From contig NC_049982.1 of NCBI RefSeq assembly GCF_000003815.2, forward strand, positions 30,116,653 through 30,180,652: 64,000 nucleotides of DNA. Direction: 5' to 3'. Below are positions 48,939-61,310 of the stretch, piece by piece. Below the pieces are notes generated by a model. It searched no databases and was not told the origin of the DNA. It saw only the letters and a program-made list of their open reading frames with translations. Position numbers and translations under genes: made by a program. The DNA comes from Branchiostoma floridae (taxonomy: Eukaryota > Chordata > Leptocardii > Amphioxiformes > Branchiostomatidae). How positions within the stretch are numbered: position 1 is the first letter of the stretch; each line of letters opens with the position of its first letter.

Positions 48939-49299
48939 GGCCACACCAATTTAATTTCTTGGTTCACGGATTCGCTCGCTCCTATTTTTTGGGGAAAAAA
49001 ATAAAAATAAAAATTACCACTCAGCAAATTTTCACCATTAATGAAGCCATTCACCAACTTTCTGGTCGTAGCAAATTGGCCTTTATATTATAAGCTCCTT
49101 AAAGTGTGGGTACAGGTGCTGTTACTGTACAATAATAGTGTTTTTGTACTTTTTTCAAGCTGAAAACTTTTTTCTTTATGTTTTGGATTATTCGTTACCT
49201 TTACCCCACCCATTTTACAATTTTTATTTTTATTTCGCCCTCTCGCTCCATATTTTTTATGAAAAAATCCGTGAACCAAGAAATTGAATTGGTGTGGCC
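48939..49299. mobile_element. GGCCACACC MITE, copy 2
   Basis: Ends GGCCACACCAATTTAATTTC and GAAATTGAATTGGTGTGGCC. The body is closely similar to 6483-6849 along its whole length, so the family has moved or been copied fairly recently. Confidence 0.9.
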
Positions 49300-49499
49300 C
49301 AATAGAAATTTTTTAGTTTAGGCCTCCAGCTTTTTGTCTTTATCTTTTATCTAAAACCAGCCTTTAAGTCTTTTGACAATACATTAAGTACATGAAGACT
49401 TAGTCCTTATAGACCAGTTTAGTTATTGCAATCATTGTCTACGTAAACAAAAATATCATGCGGAAAATGCGGATCTATCAACAACTTCTTCAGGGTCTA

Positions 49500-49795
49500 G
49501 TCTCAAGGATGTGAGAATGTGATTTGCAAGTTGTTGTCCGCAAAGAGAAATGCTTGTGTCGACGAGCCGTCCGCCATTCCATGAATATAGATGAGAAAAA
49601 GTAAAGGACCTAAGACAGAACCTTGAAGTACACCTATGCTAACATTGAGCCAATCAGAACGTTCTCCATCAACAACAACACGCTGGACCCTGCCATGGAG
49701 AGAACTGTGAAACCAGTTCAAGAGAGGTTCATCCACCCTGTTTTCTTTGTAGCTTAGATAAAAGGCCTTTATGCCACACTTTATCAAAAGCACAA
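49500..49795 (-). pseudogene. LINE reverse-transcriptase fragment
   Basis: About 95 codons of a non-LTR reverse transcriptase: GVLQGSVLGPLLFLIYI is the finger/palm block before the catalytic box. The catalytic box reads FADNNLQI, with Asn where the family has the second Asp. The upstream FDKVWHKGLL block sits in a different frame from the rest, so there is a frameshift near 49738. A dead fragment. Confidence 0.85.
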
Positions 49796-50409
49796 AAAAA
49801 TCGAGATATATATTCGATACAGTTGTGCATTTATTTTAATGATCCTAGTACGCGTGCCTAACCTGACCAAAAGATCTAAGCCAGCCCCCCCAAAAAAACA
49901 TACAAAGCTCGATGCAGCACATTGAGAAAAAGCCAGATCAACTATTTTCGAACTTGACCTTGAAGTTCCTTTTCACACACTACGCGCCTAGCTAACAATT
50001 GTCATATCATTGATATCCATCGAGTTATCTTATTAACAGCCAAATGCACTTACGTACAAAGCCAGCTGCAGCACCGTGACAAAAACGCCTTTGCACTTCC
50101 GAAATTAAATGCTAGGGTGCTCAAACCTGCCCCACTTTGTCATGACTCTGCAAGCTATCTACCATCCAAATGTCAAGACCATATCACGTCCGGGAGATAC
50201 ATAGAAAAAACTGCTATGAAAGAATATTCTCATTAATTATGCAAATGTACTCCTATTTTGCATAATTAGTATTTCATTTTGTACAACATTGTCTGAGGTA
50301 CCTGCATACCAAAAATCATGAAAATCCGTTGTTCCATTCTAGAGTTATCGTCTTTATAAGTTTTTGACAAAATTTCACCCAGGCGTTCTTGAGTTATCTT
50401 GTTTACGCA

Positions 50410-50440
<31 letters not shown>

Positions 50441-50540
50441 TCACACACTCACACAGACAAACGCAGGGTAAAATATAACCTCCATCGCATTTCATGGAGG
50501 TAAAAAAATTGATTGAAAATTTGTTTCCCCACAAACGTAA
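49796..50540. other. Intergenic repeat-rich DNA
   Basis: Related to 37860-38110 in the part 50090-50510 (AATGTCAAGACCATATCACG, GCGTTCTTGAGTTATCTTG), ending in a CA microsatellite at 50406-50455. No gene seen. Confidence 0.55.
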
Positions 50541-50665
50541 TATAACTTTATTGCACAACAATTGTACGAGGTACAAAGTATGGCATCTACATAACTACAG
50601 TGCTATAACTTAACTTAGGGCTTATCTAACTAATACAGGAGTTGTAGTATGGTATAATGGTACAG
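50541..50665 (-). repeat. LINE 3'-tail copy 2
   Basis: Nearly identical to the first 125 bp of the copy at 39133, including GTACAATTGTTGTGCAATAA on the minus strand. Confidence 0.7.
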
Positions 50666-51849
50666 TCGGCCCCTCGTGCCCGGACTATCGTGCCCATATT
50701 GCTGGCACCGGGAGCGCTCCTTGCCCCATGGAAAGATGAGTCTTAGCTTTGAGTTTGAACATGTTTCTGCTTAGATGTTATGTAGGGGACAACAAGAGCT
50801 GTATGTTTGTCTTACACGTTGCCAAACTCACAGGGAATATTAGTGGCACAATTTCTAGGAAGATTATCGAGTTATTGCGGTGGTTGTACAATTAATTACA
50901 ACGGCGTCACTGCAAGCAGATAAATGGCGTCAATCCTGAAATACGCCTCCGTATTGTTCCGTGTCTGTAGCCTGAATTCTCCTGTCACAGCAAAGTTCCC
51001 TGTTTCAGGACGACTTGCAGACCAAGATGGAGTAAAGGAGGCAGGAACCGGATCCGTCGAATCAAACTCGTGATGGATAACAGACTGTCGATTTCAAACC
51101 AAGGTGCTACTAAGTATCTCTCTATTATGCAAATCTGCGCGAGACAAGTGCATTCCTCAGAGAATAAAGAGACTCTTTTTTACACAACCAGTGCTTTATT
51201 CTCACCGACGTTTCGGTGACCATCTGTCACCTTCTTCAGGGCAATTCTGACTGGTTCACATTGTACTGCAGGACAGATGTCGCTGCTCACAGTTCAGATG
51301 CGGTCACAAAACGAAAAATATTTACATATGTATATACAGAGAGCTTTATGCACATATTTACAATGCGTTCCCAAACGTAAAGGAGTGTAATACATCCATA
51401 ACGCAATCAGTTGTCAATTAACGATGAATTAATGTAAGTTTTTTTCTACTTCTTAAGAATATTGTCCCACACGTGGCGGAGTTTGTACCCACCCCCCCCC
51501 CCCCCCCCACCCCCTCATCTCGGTGCATTCCTCGAGAACTGAAAGGTGGGAAACAACAACCCGGTAAATAAACAGAACCGGTAAACTCATTAGAGTAACT
51601 ATGCAGGCTTTTCATTGACGTCATACTAATTATAATTTGAATCCTCCGACGGCCATGTTGGCGGTAGCATCTTCCTTTGGTTTACAGTCGTACGTCAACG
51701 GGCGTCAAGTCCGCGGTCTTGAAGTTCAAGCAAGTCCACGTCTTAAGAAACTCCAAGGCTCGGCTGGTATCGGCGCGTCCTCGGTCTTAACGTTAACCAT
51801 GAAAAGTCCGCGGTAAGTGCAACTACGTCTTATTATTATGTTACCGGTA
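50666..51849. other. Intergenic, possible Penelope-like or retrozyme-like fragment
   Basis: The minus strand at 51202-51242 contains CTGAAGA, a hairpin GGTGAC/GTCACC and CGAAACGTC. A poly-C run lies at 51488-51507. Apart from these I see no gene. Confidence 0.4.
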
Positions 51850-52460
51850 TATAACTTTATTGCACAACAATTGTACAAGGTACAAAGTATGGCATCTACA
51901 TAACTACAGTTCGTAACCAACCTGACTAAAATAATTCAACGGATCCGATTCATACCTATTTACAGTTCTATACAAATGTAGCTTAACGTAAGGTGCATTT
52001 AACTAATACAGGAATTGTAGTGTGGGGTAATGTTTCTTACATTTATTGGAGGCTTTTACAATCATTGAAGGAATTTCTAATGTCTAAACCTTCTTTGATA
52101 TATTATCCTATATCTGCAGTGCAGGGAATGTCTCATGTCATGATGTATTTAAATTTGTACTTCAGGTCCATTGAGATAAATCCTTATGTATAAAAAGACA
52201 GACTTGTGTCTAGAGAATTTCGTAAATCAGAATATTTGGAACATACAACCATAAAGTGATATTTTTGGAATCTCCCGGTTTCTATATTTAATTTGTGACA
52301 GCCAATTCCGAGTTGTGTGATTGCTCTACGAACGTTAAGGCTTTTTATGGTTGAAATGTAATTTTCTTGGTTGTAATTCTTCTTTAACGTAGAAAGAGAG
52401 GAGAGTTTGGAATTGTATCGAATAGAGGAATATACATGTAGTACATTGTTAAAGCAAGGT
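51850..52460 (-). repeat. LINE 3'-tail copy 3, longest
   Basis: Shares the AATAAAGTTAT end and about 260 bp with the copy at 39133, interrupted near 51915-51985. The remainder to about 52460 may be older LINE sequence, without a readable ORF. Confidence 0.6.
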
Positions 52461-52484
52461 CGACGATAACGCCTTGCAGTAGTT

Positions 52485-52645
52485 TTGTCATTTCTTTCTT
52501 TCTTTCTCTTTCTCTCTTCCTCTCTTTATCTTTCTCTCTTTCTCTTTCTCTCTTTCTCTCTTTCTCTCTTTCTCTCTTTCTCTCTTTCTCTCTTTCTCTC
52601 TTTCTCCCTTTCTCTCTTTCTCTCTTTCTCTCTGTTTCTGTCTTT
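52485..52645. repeat. CT-rich microsatellite (TTTCTC)n
   Basis: An almost pure pyrimidine strand of TTTCTCTC units, about 160 bp, sits roughly 320 bp before the satellite array. The 73-aa ORF across it is Ser/Leu/Phe low complexity and not a gene. Confidence 0.95.
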
Positions 52646-52965
52646 AATACCCTATTGGAGTGTCAACAAAATTGTAGAAATACATCTGGTTTCACGAATT
52701 CATTGATTTCAAACAGCCCCTTTTCTAAGCAACTTCGCAATTATTCAACAGTGGTGGAACCAACCAGAAGCAGGCCGTCGTTTTGGCCCTCGATTCCTAG
52801 CCGGTGTTTATTCCTAGCCGGTGTTTGAGCCGGCGATTTGTCTTTGCACAGAACATAGCATCTGATTCGTACGTCGATTCAAAGAAACTAACAATTCTTA
52901 ATTTCCTGTAGATAAGTTTCCGGGTCGGAGTTCAAATCTGACCGGAGTTGGCGGAAGGGTGATGG

Positions 52966-55900
52966 GTGGAGACATACTGCTGCGATTGTAGCTTAGGCTT
53001 CAAGTTCCGGCCCGACACACTTGGTATGGTTGGAAAGGTTGCTTAGTAAGGAATCGAAAGATAAAAACCGCAAAATTTTCGGATTCGTCCTTGTCGAGAT
53101 ATTCTTGAGCATACGGAGTCTATTTGGGCGCAACCGCTAGCTATCTTTAGGAAACACCGCCTGTCAAGGCACCGCACCGGGTAGGGACATACGGCTGCGA
53201 TTGTAGCTTAGGCTTCAAGTTCCGGCCCGACACACTTGGTACGGTTGGAAAGGTTGCTTTGTAAGGAATCGAAAGATAAAAACCGCAAAATTTTCGGATT
53301 CGTCCTTGTCGAGATATTCTTGAGCATACGGAGTCTATTTGGGCGCAACCGCTAGCTATCTTTTGGAAACACCGCAGGTCAAGGCACCGGGTAGGGACAT
53401 ACGGCTGCGATTGTAGCTTAGGCTTCAAGTTCCGGCCCGACACACTTGGTATGGTTGGAAAGGTTACTTAGTAGGGAATCGAAAGATAAAAACCGCAAAA
53501 TTTTCCGATACGTCCTTGTCGAGATATTCTTGAGCATACGGAGTCTATTTGGACGCAACCGCTAGCTATCTTTTGGAAACACCGCAGGTCAAGGCACCGG
53601 GTAGGGACATACGGCTGCGATTGTAGCTTAGGCTTCAAGTTCCGGCCCGACACACTTGGTATGGTTGGAAAGGTTACTTAGTAGGGAATCGAAAGATAAA
53701 AACCGCAAAATTTGCCGATACGTCCTTGTCGAGATATTCTTGAGCATACGGAGTCTATTTGGACGCAACCGCTAGCTATCTTTTGGAAACACCGCCTGTC
53801 AAGGCACCGCACCGGGTAGGGACATACGGCTGCGATTGTAGCTTAGGCTTCAAGTTCCGGCCCGACACACTTGGTATGGTTGGAAAGGTTGCTTAGTAAG
53901 GAATCGAAAGATAAAAACCGCAAAATTTTCGGATACGTCCTTGTCGAGATATTCTTGAGCATACGGAGTCTATTTGGACGCAACCGCTAGCTATCTTTTG
54001 GAAACACCGCCTGTCAAGGCACCGCACCGGGTAGGGACATACGGCTGCGATTGTAGCTTAGCCTTCAAGTTCCGGCCCGACACACTTGGAATGGTTGGAA
54101 ATGTTGCTTAGTGAGGAATAGAAAGATAAAAACCGCAAAATTTTCGGATACGTCCTTGTCGAGATATTCTTGAGCATACGGAGTCTATTTTGGCGCAACC
54201 GCTAGCTATCTTTTGGAAACACCGCCTGTCAAGGCACCGCACCGGGTAGGGACATACTGCTGCGATTGTAGCTTAGGCTTCAAGTTCCGGCCCGACACAC
54301 TTGGTATGGTTGGAAAGGTTGCTTAGTAAGGAATCGAAAGATAAAAACCGCAAAATTTTCGGATTCGTCCTTGTCGAGATATTCTTGAGCATACGGAGTC
54401 TATTTGGGCGCAACCGCTAGCTATCTTTAGGAAACACCGCCTGTCAAGGCACCGCACCGGGTAGGGACATACGGCTGCGATTGTAGCTTAGGCTTCAAGT
54501 TCCGGCCCGACACACTTGGTACGGTTGGAAAGGTTGCTTTGTAAGGAATCGAAAGATAAAAACCGCAAAATTTTCGGATTCGTCCTTGTCGAGATATTCT
54601 TGAGCATACGGAGTCTATTTGGGCGCAACCGCTAGCTATCTTTTGGAAACACCGCAGGTCAAGGCACCGGGTAGGGACATACGGCTGCGATTGTAGCTTA
54701 GGCTTCAAGTTCCGGCCCGACACACTTGGTATGGTTGGAAAGGTTACTTAGTAGGGAATCGAAAGATAAAAACCGCAAAATTTTCCGATACGTCCTTGTC
54801 GAGATATTCTTGAGCATACGGAGTCTATTTGGACGCAACCGCTAGCTATCTTTTGGAAACACCGCAGGTCAAGGCACCGGGTAGGGACATACGGCTGCGA
54901 TTGTAGCTTAGGCTTCAAGTTCCGGCCCGACACACTTGGTATGGTTGGAAAGGTTACTTAGTAGGGAATCGAAAGATAAAAACCGCAAAATTTGCCGATA
55001 CGTCCTTGTCGAGATATTCTTGAGCATACGGAGTCTATTTGGACGCAACCGCTAGCTATCTTTTGGAAACACCGCCTGTCAAGGCACCGCACCGGGTAGG
55101 GACATACGGCTGCGATTGTAGCTTAGGCTTCAAGTTCCGGCCCGACACACTTGGTATGGTTGGAAAGGTTGCTTAGTAAGGAATCGAAAGATAAAAACCG
55201 CAAAATTTTCGGATACGTCCTTGTCGAGATATTCTTGAGCATACGGAGTCTATTTGGGCGCAACCGCTAGCTATCTTTAGGAAACACCGCCTGTCAAGGC
55301 ACCGCACCGGGTAGGGACATACGGCTGCGATTGTAGCTTAGGCTTCAAGTTCCGGCCCGACACACTTGTACGGTTGGAAAGGTTGCTTAGTAAGGAATAG
55401 AAAGATAAAAACCGCAAAATGTTCGGATACGTCCTTGTCGAGATATTCTTGAGCATACGGAGTCTATTTGGGCGCAACCGCTAGCTATCTTTTGGAAACA
55501 CCGCTTTGGAAACACCGCCTGTCAAGGCACCGCACCGGGTAGGGACTTAAGGCTGCGATTGTAGCTTAGGGTTCAAGTTGTGGCCCAACACACTTGGTAT
55601 GGTTGGAAAGGTTGCTTAGTAAGGAATAGAAAAATAAAAACCGCAAAATGTTAGGATACGTCCTTGTCGAGATATTCTTGAGCATACGGAGTCTATTTGG
55701 GCGCAACCGCTAGCTATCTTTTGGAAACACCGCCAGTCAAGGCACCGGGTAGGGACTTAAGACTGCGATTGTAGCTTAGGGTTCAAGTTGCGGCCCCACA
55801 CACTTGGTATGGTTGGAAAGGTTGCTTAGTAAGGAATAGAAACATAAAAACCGCAAAATATTCGGATACGTCCTTGTCGAGATAATCTTGATCATACGGA

Positions 55901-58900
55901 GTCTATTTGGGCGCAACCGCTAGCTATCTTTTGGAAACACCACCTGTCAAGGCACCGTACCGGGTAGGGACATACGGCTGCGATTGTAGCTTAGGCTTCA
56001 AGTTCCGGCCCGACACCCTTGGTATGGTTGGAAAGGTTGCTTAGTAAGCAATCGAAAGATAAAAACCTCAAAATATTCGGATACGTCCTTGTCGAGATAT
56101 TCTTGAGCATACGGAGTCTATTTGGGCGCAACCGCTAGCTATCTTTTGGAAACACTGCCTGTCAAGGCACCGCACCGGGTAGGGACTTAAGACTGCGATT
56201 GTAGCTTAGGGTTCAAGTTGTGGCCCGACAAACTTGGTATGGTTGGAAAGGTTGCTTAGTAAGAAATCGAAAGATAAAAACCGCAAAATATTCGGATACG
56301 TCCTTGTCGAGATATTCTTGAGCATACGGAGTCTATTTGGGCGCAACCGCTAGCTATCTTTTGGAAACACTGCCTGTCAAGGCACCGCACCGGGTAGGGA
56401 CTTAAGACTGCGATTGTAGCTTAGGGTTCAAGTTGCGGCCCGACACACTTGGTATGGTTGGAAATGTTGCTTAGTAAGAAATCGAAAGATAAAAACTGCA
56501 AAATATTCGGATACGTCCTTGTCGAGATATTCTTGAGCATACGGAGTCTATTTGGTCGCAACCGCTAGCTATCTTTTGGAAACACCGCCTGTCAAGGCAC
56601 CGCACCGGGTAGGGACATACGGCTGCGATTGTAGCTTAGGCTTCAAGTTCCGGCCCGAGACATTTGCTATGGTTGGAAAGGTTGCTTAGTAAGCAATCGA
56701 AAGATAAAAACCTCAAAATATTCGGATACGTCCTTGTCGAGATATTCTTGAGCATACGGAGTCTATTTGGCCGCAACCGCTAGCTATCTTTTGGAAACAC
56801 CGCCTGTCAAGGCACCGTACCGGGTAAGGACATACGGCTGCGATTGTAGCTTAGGGTTCAAGTTCCGGCCCGACACCCTTGGCATGGTTGGAAAGGTTGC
56901 TTAGTAAGGAATCGAAAGATAAAAACCGCAAAATTTTCGGATTCGTCCTTGTCGAGATATTCTTGAGCATACGGAGTCTATTTGGGCGCAACCGCTAGCT
57001 ATCTTTAGGAAACACCGCCTGTCAAGGCACCGCACCGGGTAGGGACATACGGCTGCGATTGTAGCTTAGGCTTCAAGTTCCGGCCCGACACACTTGGTAC
57101 GGTTGGAAAGGTTGCTTTGTAAGGAATCGAAAGATAAAAACCGCAAAATTTTCGGATTCGTCCTTGTCGAGATATTCTTGAGCATACGGAGTCTATTTGG
57201 GCGCAACCGCTAGCTATCTTTTGGAAACACCGCCTGTCAAGGCACCGCACCGGGTAGGGACTTAAGGCTGCGATTGTAGCTTAGGGTTCAAGTTGTGGCC
57301 CGACACACTTGGTATGGTTGGAAAGGTTGCTTAGTAAGAAATCGAAAGATAAAAACCGCAAAATATTCGGATNNNNNNNNNNNNNNNNNNNNNNNNNNNN
57401 NNNNNNNNNNNNNNNNNNNNNNNNNNNNNNNNNNNNNNNNNNNNNNNNNNNNNNNNNNNNNNNNNNNNNNNNNNNNNNNNNNNNNNNNNNNNNNNNNNNN
57501 NNNNNNNNNNNNNNNNNNNNNNNNNNNNNNNNNNNNNNNNNNNNNNNNNNNNNNNNNNNNNNNNNNNNNNNNNNNNNNNNNNNNNNNNNNNNNNNNNNNN
57601 NNNNNNNNNNNNNNNNNNNNNNNNNNNNNNNNNNNNNNNNNNNNNNNNNNNNNNNNNNNNNNNNNNNNNNNNNNNNNNNNNNNNNNNNNNNNNNNNNNNN
57701 NNNNNNNNNNNNNNNNNNNNNNNNNNNNNNNNNNNNNNNNNNNNNNNNNNNNNNNTTAGTAAGGAATAGAAACATAAAAACCGCAAAATATTCGGATACG
57801 TCCTTGTCGAGATAATCTTGATCATACGGAGTCTATTTGGGCGCAACCGCTAGCTATCTTTTGGAAACACCACCTGTCAAGGCACCGCACCGGGTAGGGA
57901 CATACGGCTGCGATTGTAGCTTAGGCTTCAAGTTCCGGCCCGACACCCTTGGTATGGTTGGAAAGGTTGCTTAGTAAGCAATCGAAAGATAAAAACCTCC
58001 GCCTGTCAAGGCACCGCACCGGGTAGGGACATACGGCTGCGATTGTAGCTTAGCCTTCAAGTTCCGGCCCGACACACTTGGTATGGTAGGAAAGGTTGCT
58101 TAGTGAGGAATCGAAAGATAAAAACCGCAAAATTTTCGGATACGTCCTTGTCGAGATATTCTTGAGCATACGGAGTCTATTTTGGCGCAACCGCTAGCTA
58201 TCTTTTGGAAACACCGCCTGTCAAGGCACCGCACCGGGTAGGGACATACGGCTGCGATTGTAGCTTAGGCTTCAAGTTCCGGCCCGACACACTTGGTATG
58301 GTTGGAAAGGTTGCTTAGTAAGGAATCGAAAGATAAAAACCGCAAAATTTTCGGATTCGTCCTTGTCGAGATATTCTTGAGCATACGGAGTCTATTTGGG
58401 CGCAACCGCTAGCTATCTTTAGGAAACACCGCCTGTCAAGGCACCGCACCGGGTAGGGACATACGGCTGCGATTGTAGCTTAGGCTTCAAGTTCCGGCCC
58501 GACACACTTGGTACGGTTGGAAAGGTTGCTTTGTAAGGAATCGAAAGATAAAAACCGCAAAATTTTCGGATTCGTCCTTGTCGAGATATTCTTGAGCATA
58601 CGGAGTCTATTTGGGCGCAACCGCTAGCTATCTTTTGGAAACACCGCAGGTCAAGGCACCGGGTAGGGACATACGGCTGCGATTGTAGCTTAGGCTTCAA
58701 GTTCCGGCCCGACACACTTGGTATGGTTGGAAAGGTTACTTAGTAGGGAATCGAAAGATAAAAACCGCAAAATTTTCCGATACGTCCTTGTCGAGATATT
58801 CTTGAGCATACGGAGTCTATTTGGACGCAACCGCTAGCTATCTTTTGGAAACACCGCAGGTCAAGGCACCGGGTAGGGACATACGGCTGCGATTGTAGCT

Positions 58901-61310
58901 TAGGCTTCAAGTTCCGGCCCGACACACTTGGTATGGTTGGAAAGGTTACTTAGTAGGGAATCGAAAGATAAAAACCGCAAAATTTGCCGATACGTCCTTG
59001 TCGAGATATTCTTGAGCATACGGAGTCTATTTGGACGCAACCGCTAGCTATCTTTTGGAAACACCGCCTGTCAAGGCACCGCACCGGGTAGGGACATACG
59101 GCTGCGATTGTAGCTTAGGCTTCAAGTTCCGGCCCGACACACTTGGTATGGTTGGAAAGGTTGCTTAGTAAGGAATCGAAAGATAAAAACCGCAAAATTT
59201 TCGGATACGTCCTTGTCGAGATATTCTTGAGCATACGGAGTCTATTTGGACGCAACCGCTAGCTATCTTTTGGAAACACCGCCTGTCAAGGCACCGCACC
59301 GGGTAGGGACATACGGCTGCGATTGTAGCTTAGCCTTCAAGTTCCGGCCCGACACACTTGGAATGGTTGGAAATGTTGCTTAGTGAGGAATAGAAAGATA
59401 AAAACCGCAAAATTTTCGGATACGTCCTTGTCGAGATATTCTTGAGCATACGGAGTCTATTTTGGCGCAACCGCTAGCTATCTTTTGGAAACACCGCCTG
59501 TCAAGGCACCGCACCGGGTAGGGACATACTGCTGCGATTGTAGCTTAGGCTTCAAGTTCCGGCACGACACACTTGGTATGGTTGGAAAGGTTGCTTAGTA
59601 AGGAAAAGAAAGATAAAAACCGCAAAATTTTCGTATACGTCCTTGTCGAGATATTCTTGAGCATACGGAGTCTATTTGGGCGCAACCGCTAGCTATCTTT
59701 TGGAAACACCGCCTGTCTAGGCACCGCACCGGGTATGGACCTACGGCTGCGATTGTAGGTTAGGGTTCAAGTTCCGGCCCGAGACATTTGGAAGGTTGGA
59801 AAGGTTGCTTAGTAAGGAATCGAAAGATAGCAACCGCAAAATTTTCGGATACGTCCTTGTCGAGATATTCTTGAGCATACGGAGTCTATTTGGGCGCAAC
59901 CGCTAGCTATCTTTTGGAAACACCGCCTGTCAAGGCACCGGGTAGGGACATACGGCTGCGATTGTAGCTTAGGCTTCAAGTTCCGGCCCGAGACATTTGG
60001 TATGATTGGAAAGGTTGCTTAGTAAGGAATCGAAAGATAAAAACCGCAAAATATTCGGATACGTCCTTGTCGAGATATTCTTGAGCATACGGAGTCTATT
60101 TGGGCGCAACCGCTAGCTATCTTTTGGAAACACCGCACCGGGTATGGACCTACGGCTGCGATTGTAGGTTAGGGTTAAAGTTCCGGCCCGAGACATTTGG
60201 TATGGTTGGAAAGGTTGCTTAGTAAGGAATCGAAAGATAGAAACCGCAAAATTTTCGGATACGTCCTTGTCGAGATATTCTTGAGCATACGGAGTCTATT
60301 TGGGCGCAACCGCTAGCTATCTTTTGGAAACACCGCCTGTCAAGGCACCGCACCGGGTAGGGACTTAAGACTGCGATTGTAGCTTAGGGTTCAAGTTGTG
60401 GCCCAACACACTTGGTATGGTTGGAAAGGTTACTTAGTAAGGAATAGAAAAATAAAAACCGCAAAATATTTGGATACGTCCTTGTCGAGATATTCTTGAG
60501 CATACGGAGTCTATTTGGGCGCAACCGCTAGCTATCTTTTGGAAACACCGCCAGTCAAGGCACCGGGTAGGGACTTAAGACTGCGATTGTAGCTTAGGGT
60601 TCAAGTTGCGGCCCGACACACTTGGTATGGTTGGAAATGTTGCTTAGTAAGAAATCGAAAGATAAAAACTGCAAAATATTCGGATACGTCCTTGTCGAGA
60701 TATTCTTGAGCATACGGAGTCTATTTGGTCGCAACCGCTAGCTATCTTTTGGAAACACCGCCTGTCAAGGCACCGCACCGGGTAGGGACATACGGCTGCG
60801 ATTGTAGCTTAGGCTTCAAGTTCCGGCCCGAGACATTTGCTATGGTTGGAAAGGTTGCTTAGTAAGCAATCGAAAGATAAAAACCTCAAAATATTCGGAT
60901 ACGTCCTTGTCGAGATATTCTTGAGCATACGGAGTCTATTTGGCCGCAACCGCTAGCTATCTTTTGGAAACACCGCCTGTCAAGGCACCGTACCGGGTAG
61001 GGACATACGGCTGCGATTGTAGCTTAGGGTTCAAGTTCCGGCCCGACACCCTTGGCATGGTTGGAAAGGTTGCTTAGTAAGGAATCGAAAGATGAAAACC
61101 GCAAAATATTCGGACACGTCCTTGTCGAGATATTCTTGAGCATACGGAGTCTATTTGGGCGCAACCGCTAGCTATCTTTTGGAAACACTGCCTGTCAAGG
61201 CACCGCACCGGGTAGGGACTTAAGACTGCGATTGTAGCTTAGGGTTCAAGTTCCGGTTCGACATATTTGGTATGGTTCGAAAGGTCGCTTAGTAAGGAAT
61301 CGAAAGATAA
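52966..61310. repeat. 210-215 bp satellite array with higher-order repeats
   Basis: Roughly 39 tandem monomers. The conserved core includes GTCCTTGTCGAGATATTCTT, GAGCATACGGAGTCTATTTG and CAACCGCTAGCTATCTTT. Monomers are 215 bp, or 210 bp when a GCACC is missing beside CACCGGG. Six-monomer blocks of 1280 bp repeat almost exactly (53021-54300 and 54301-55580), and the same block returns from about 58300. Monomers at 55550-57000 and 60350-61250 are a diverged subfamily with GGGACTTAAGACTGCG. Deleted monomers occur at 57998 and 60139. Minus-strand ORFs of 61-98 codons are by-products of the 210-bp period. Confidence 0.95.
57373..57755. other. Assembly gap (383 N)
   Basis: A run of unknown bases inside the satellite array. 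The flanks do not form one clean monomer, so the true length here is unknown and the array size is a minimum estimate. Confidence 0.99.

Noticed and set aside
52485-52706. 73-codon Ser/Leu/Phe ORF
   Set aside because: Translation of a pyrimidine microsatellite.
53147-58925. Repeated minus-strand ORFs of 61-98 codons beginning MSGRNLKPK
   Set aside because: They are the same satellite read through 210-bp monomers. They break at each 215-bp monomer and show no codon-level conservation beyond the DNA repeat.
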